DNA from: an uncultured Spirochaetota bacterium
GTDB taxonomy: Bacteria; Spirochaetota; UBA4802; UBA5368
Length of the DNA: 7,587 bases
Assembly (NCBI GenBank): GCA_937864375.1
Contig: CALMJO010000284.1
Coordinates: 1-7,587 of the forward strand
Direction of reading: 5' to 3'
The notes beneath the pieces were generated by a model. The model had not been told where the DNA came from. It was given only the letters and a program-made list of their open reading frames with translations, and made no database searches. The translations under genes and the position numbers were made by a program. Positions 5,549 through 7,587 of the stretch are shown here, piece by piece. How positions within the stretch are numbered: position 1 is the stretch's first letter; each line of letters opens with the position of its first letter.

Positions 5549-6556
5549 ATGAAGATACTGGTTACAGGCGCAGCCGGCTTTATTGGATTCTTTACGGCCA
5601 GGAGACTCCTCGATGAGGGGCATCAGGTCGTGGGGCTCGACAACTTCAACGATTACTACGCTGCCTCCCTCAAGGAAGCGCGTTGCGCCATTTTATCCAG
5701 GTACGCCGGGTTCAGGATGGCGCGCATCGACTTAAAGGACGCGTCCTCGGTCGACGGGCTGTTCGCCGAATCGCGCTTCAGCCATGTGATCCACCTTGCG
5801 GCGCAGGCGGGCGTGCGCTACAGCCTGACGAACCCGCGCGCCTACGTCGAAAGCAACCTTGCCGGTTTCGTCAATATCCTGGAAAGCTGCCGGCATCACG
5901 GGATCGAACACCTGGTTTTCGCCTCATCCAGTTCCGTGTACGGCGCGAACACCAGGGTGCCGTTTTCCGTGCGTCATAACGTGGACCACCCGATCTCGCT
6001 TTACGCGGCTACCAAAAAATCGAACGAGCTCATGGCGCACTGCTATGCGCACCTGTACGGTCTTCCCGTAACCGGGCTCCGGTTTTTTACCGTGTATGGA
6101 CCGTGGGGCAGGCCTGACATGGCATATTTCTCGTTCACCCGGGCCATCCTCGACGGCGCTTCGATCGATGTCTACAACAACGGTGACATGCGAAGGGATT
6201 TCACGTACATCGACGACATCGTGGACGGAGTATGCAGGGTGCTCGCAAAGAAACCCGCGCCCGACCCGGCCTGGTCCGGTTTGGATCCCGACCCGGGGAC
6301 CGCGGCGGCGCCCTACAGGGTGTATAATATCGGGAACAACGCCCCCGTCGATCTCATGGAATTCATCGCTCTACTGGAGGAGTCCCTGGGAAAAAAGGCC
6401 GTAATCAATTTCCTTCCGATGCAGGCTGGGGACGTGAAGGAGACATACGCGGACATCGAGGACTTCGCGAGGGAAACGGGGTATGCGCCGCGCATGCCTG
6501 TGGAAAAAGGAATTCCTCTGTTCGTGAAATGGTACCGCGAGTATTACGGCGTCTGA
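5549..6556 (+). CDS. UDP-glucuronate 4-epimerase (extended SDR family)
   Basis: Interconverts UDP-glucuronate and UDP-galacturonate using bound NAD, in the cytoplasm, supplying sugars for surface polysaccharide. From the ATG at 5549 it has 335 residues, the normal family length. Marks: NAD-binding TGAAGFIG (6-13); Asp31 in GLDNFNDYY; the SSSSVYG catalytic Ser region (126-132); Tyr152 and Lys156 of the YxxxK pair (YAATK); and RFFTVYGPWGRPDMA (178-192), characteristic of glucuronate epimerases rather than GalE. The Pro-rich insertion PAPDPAWSGLDPDPG followed by APYRVYNIGN is also usual in this group. An upstream in-frame ATG at 5465 would add 28 residues ahead of the Rossmann strand and run through the leader hairpin, so I reject it. 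The ribosome binding site is weak (GAGTGG, 5541-5546). The downstream gene makes its substrate, UDP-glucuronate. Confidence 0.93.
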   Translation: MKILVTGAAGFIGFFTARRLLDEGHQVVGLDNFNDYYAASLKEARCAILSRYAGFRMARIDLKDASSVDGLFAESRFSHVIHLAAQAGVRYSLTNPRAYVESNLAGFVNILESCRHHGIEHLVFASSSSVYGANTRVPFSVRHNVDHPISLYAATKKSNELMAHCYAHLYGLPVTGLRFFTVYGPWGRPDMAYFSFTRAILDGASIDVYNNGDMRRDFTYIDDIVDGVCRVLAKKPAPDPAWSGLDPDPGTAAAPYRVYNIGNNAPVDLMEFIALLEESLGKKAVINFLPMQAGDVKETYADIEDFARETGYAPRMPVEKGIPLFVKWYREYYGV

Positions 6557-6580
6557 CCAGGTTGAAATTGGCTTGACGAA

Positions 6581-6621
6581 ACGGGGTGCCCGTGAAGTAT
6601 GTGCGATTCTAAAAATCGTGC
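6581..6621 (+). other. Structured spacer between the epimerase and dehydrogenase genes
   Basis: The 94-base gap holds two possible hairpins: ACGGG-GTG-CCCGT (6581-6593), and GTGCGATT paired with AATCGTGC (6601-6621, loop CTAAA, two G-U pairs). Neither is followed by a T-run. A -35-like TTGACG sits at 6573-6578 without a good -10 at the right distance. The two genes could be one transcript with partial attenuation or processing here, or the second could have its own weak promoter. Confidence 0.3.
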
Positions 6622-6650
6622 GGGAGTGCACTTAAGCGCTGGAGGCTGAC

Positions 6651-7587
6651 GTGAAAGTAACCGTGGTGGGTTCCGGGTATGTGGGTCTTGTTACCGGCGC
6701 GTGTTTCGCCGAAATGGGAAACGACGTCTGGTGCGTTGACATCGACGAGAGAAAAATCGAGAATCTTAAAAAGGGGATAATCCCCATCTACGAACCCGGC
6801 CTCGAAGATATGGTGAAGAGAAACGCATCGGGCGGCAGGCTGCAGTTTACCACTGCGCTTCGTGATGGACTGGCCGAATCGCTGATCGTGTTCATCGCTG
6901 TCGGAACGCCGCCGGACGAAGACGGCTCCGCCGACCTGCAGCACGTGCTCAACGTCGCGCGTGAGGTTGGACGGACCATGGAGCGCTACCTGATCGTGGT
7001 GAACAAATCCACCGTTCCCGTGGGCACCGCGGACAGGGTGAAGGCCGCAATCACCGAGGAGCTCGTCGCGCGCGGCAAAACGGAGCTGGAGTTCGACGTC
7101 GTGTCGAACCCGGAATTTCTCAAGGAAGGGGCCGCGATCGAGGACTTCATGCGGCCCGACAGGATAATAATCGGCACCGACAACGTGCGTACGGCGGAGC
7201 TCGTGAAAGAGCTTTACGGCACGTTTACGCGCAACAGCAACCGAGTGCTCGTAATGGGAATACACTCTGCGGAGCTCACGAAATACGCGGCGAACGCGAT
7301 GCTGGCCACGAGGATAAGCTTCATGAACGAGCTCGCACAGCTGTGCGAGCTGTCGGGCGCCGACATCGAAAGCGTCCGCATGGGGATAGGATCGGATTCG
7401 CGCATAGGTTCGGCCTTCCTGTACGCCGGGCTCGGATACGGCGGGTCGTGCTTTCCAAAGGACGTGAAGGCGCTCATCCATACGCTCAGGGAACACGAGC
7501 TGGAGGCGCGCATCCTCACCGCCGTCGAGGAAGTGAACAGGAGGCAGAGGACGATTTTCGCGCAGAAGGTGATCGATCACTTTAACG
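6651..7587 (+). CDS. ugd: UDP-glucose 6-dehydrogenase (3' end missing)
   Basis: Oxidises UDP-glucose twice with NAD to UDP-glucuronate, the substrate of the epimerase just upstream. The frame runs off the right edge after 312 codons; the family is usually about 430-450 residues, so roughly the last 120 or more are missing. GTG start with GGAGG (6641-6645) 5 bases upstream. Marks: Rossmann motif GSGYVGLVTG (7-16); Asp30 ending strand 2; VGTPPDEDG (84-92); KSTVPVGT (119-126); NPEFLKEG (153-160); RPDRIIIG (168-175); KYAANAMLATRISFMNE (211-227); and the catalytic Cys267 in GYGGSCFPKD (262-271). All expected active-site residues in the visible part are intact. The family also includes GDP-mannose and UDP-N-acetylmannosamine dehydrogenases. 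The VPVGT and NPEFLKEG sequences and the neighbouring glucuronate epimerase favour UDP-glucose. Confidence 0.94.
   Translation, partial: MKVTVVGSGYVGLVTGACFAEMGNDVWCVDIDERKIENLKKGIIPIYEPGLEDMVKRNASGGRLQFTTALRDGLAESLIVFIAVGTPPDEDGSADLQHVLNVAREVGRTMERYLIVVNKSTVPVGTADRVKAAITEELVARGKTELEFDVVSNPEFLKEGAAIEDFMRPDRIIIGTDNVRTAELVKELYGTFTRNSNRVLVMGIHSAELTKYAANAMLATRISFMNELAQLCELSGADIESVRMGIGSDSRIGSAFLYAGLGYGGSCFPKDVKALIHTLREHELEARILTAVEEVNRRQRTIFAQKVIDHFN

Noticed and set aside
5003..5623. 206-codon open frame on the minus strand
   Set aside because: It runs through the exported-protein gene, the intergenic hairpin and the start of the epimerase, has no motif, and conflicts with better supported genes on the plus strand.
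6625..6640. Three touching short palindromes (AGTGCACT, CTTAAG, AGCGCT)
   Set aside because: Each is too short to be meaningful alone and they lie just before the dehydrogenase ribosome binding site; probably chance.
6609..7580. Long 323-codon open frame on the minus strand
   Set aside because: It is antisense to the dehydrogenase gene, whose motifs and ribosome binding site are clear. Its own translation is rich in Arg, His and Val and shows no family motif, typical of a GC-rich shadow frame.

Overview
This is a GC-rich, gene-dense bacterial stretch with seven protein genes and no RNA genes, mobile elements or CRISPR arrays. Envelope-type features (a signal-peptide protein, a membrane-anchored protein, UDP-uronic acid synthesis) fit a Gram-negative-type heterotroph. 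The hypothetical proteins and the receiver/anti-sigma-type ATPase fusion make me think of a spirochaete-like lineage. Nothing in the window is a lineage marker, so that placement is a weak inference.

Layout, left to right. (1) The 3' part of a gene for an unrecognised protein with a C-terminal membrane anchor (3-662, +). (2) hisF (666-1427, -), convergent with the first gene and only 3 bases from it. (3) A 236-base divergent control region (1428-1663) with a candidate promoter in each direction and a perfect 16-bp GC palindrome in the hisF leader. (4) A probable two-gene operon: a trans-polyprenyl diphosphate synthase (1664-2773, +) and a TetR-type regulator (2796-3497, +). (5) A convergent gene for a receiver-like domain fused to a GHKL/RsbW-type ATPase (3527-4474, -). 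(6) A second divergent control region (4475-4705). (7) A gene for a small exported protein of unknown function (start best placed at 4706, ends 5404, +). (8) Two nucleotide-sugar genes: UDP-glucuronate 4-epimerase (5549-6556, +) and UDP-glucose 6-dehydrogenase (6651 to the window end, +, cut off).

How they work together. The last two genes form a clear pathway: UDP-glucose to UDP-glucuronate (dehydrogenase) to UDP-galacturonate (epimerase), precursors for capsule, O-antigen or other surface polysaccharide. The polyprenyl synthase and the TetR regulator probably form one transcript, with possible feedback control. hisF makes the imidazole ring of histidine but is separated here from hisH and the other his genes. 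The receiver/ATPase protein probably belongs to a partner-switching or two-component circuit whose partners lie elsewhere.

I do not see a convincing new multi-gene system. The items most worth a second look are the receiver domain with Glu in place of the phospho-acceptor Asp, the GC palindrome in the hisF leader, the synthase/TetR pair, and the two unrecognised envelope proteins.
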